DNA from: JACDAN01 sp036380355
GTDB taxonomy: Bacteria > Actinomycetota > Thermoleophilia > Gaiellales > Gaiellaceae
Assembly: GCA_036380355.1 (NCBI GenBank)
Contig: DASVEW010000055.1
Coordinates: 1 to 29,276 of the forward strand
Length of the DNA: 29,276 bases
Direction of reading: 5' to 3'
Shown here piece after piece: positions 29,130-29,276 of the stretch; the stretch's first letter is position 1; each line of letters starts with the position of its first letter. The notes beneath the pieces are model-generated. The model did not search any database and was not told where the DNA came from. It was given only the letters and a program-made list of their open reading frames with translations. The translations under genes were made by a program, and so were the position numbers.

Positions 29130-29276
29130 GGCGGGAGGCACGGCTGCCGCCTCCTCGAGCCTCCGGTTCCGGCCGCTTCGCCACACGAGCACGCCGAGAC
29201 CGAGCAGCACCGCTTCGACGAGCGTGATCGCGAGCCGGTTCAGCACCGTCGCGCCGAGCGCGACCGGCGCCGAGGC
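29127..29276 (-). CDS. C-terminal 49 residues of an integral membrane protein (partial)
   Basis: The frame enters from the right edge and ends at TGA (29129-29127). The visible end is ASAPVALGATVLNRLAIT, then LVEAVLLGLGVLVW, a hydrophobic helix, then a basic and Glu/Ala tail (RSGRNRRLEEAAAVPPA). An 'LNRL' turn followed by a last helix and a short basic tail resembles the end of YbhN/lysylphosphatidylglycerol-synthase-type (flippase-like) membrane proteins, but 49 residues are too few for a firm family call. It is convergent with the phosphotransferase gene. Confidence 0.6.
   Translation of the reverse strand, partial: ASAPVALGATVLNRLAITLVEAVLLGLGVLVWRSGRNRRLEEAAAVPPA

Overview
The window is GC-rich (roughly 70% by eye) and has no mobile elements, tRNA or rRNA. 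Codon use, the secreted repeat proteins (CSLREA, DNRLRE and NosD-type modules) and the style of the two-component systems suggest an actinobacterium, most likely of the Thermoleophilia (Solirubrobacterales/Gaiellales). That placement is inference from style; no marker gene is present.

Layout. (1) 1-1201, minus: N-terminal part of a secreted protein with a signal peptide, a DNRLRE module and a NosD-type beta-helix, running off the left edge. (2) 1379-22738, minus: one uninterrupted gene for a 7119-residue secreted modular protein. From the N-terminus it has a signal peptide, a CSLREA-like motif, a Pmp-like beta-helix closed by a 'choice-of-anchor Q'-like end, then three DNRLRE modules, three NosD-type beta-helices, two 'HFDGSEW' modules and about 43 two-cysteine Ig-like repeats. 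Seven of the C-terminal repeats keep an exact 273-bp period in the DNA. (3) 22928-25148, minus: response regulator and histidine kinase (kinase first, 23-nt overlap). (4) 25385-28012, plus and divergent: a small charged membrane or secreted protein, a second histidine kinase and a second response regulator, all overlapping. The two kinases share an extracytoplasmic sensor domain and are paralogues. (5) 28133-28972, plus: an APH-fold phosphotransferase. (6) 29127-29276, minus: the C-terminal end of an integral membrane protein.

How the parts may work together. Five promoter-like regions share one layout: three 8-bp boxes spaced 11 bp apart, the first being (T/C)TCTCAT(C/A), then exactly 9 nt, then a -10-like hexamer of the form (T/G)ACNN(T/C). 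They lie before the partial secreted-protein gene, the giant gene, the small-protein/kinase/regulator operon and the phosphotransferase gene, and in the convergent gap near 29.1 kb, where no protein gene follows. Eleven-bp tandem direct repeats are typical of OmpR-family operators, and two OmpR-family regulators are encoded here. The simplest model is an envelope-stress or surface-remodelling regulon in which one or both two-component systems control the giant secreted proteins, the second system itself, the kinase-like enzyme and possibly a small RNA. The operator layout is read from the sequence; the assignment to these regulators is inference.
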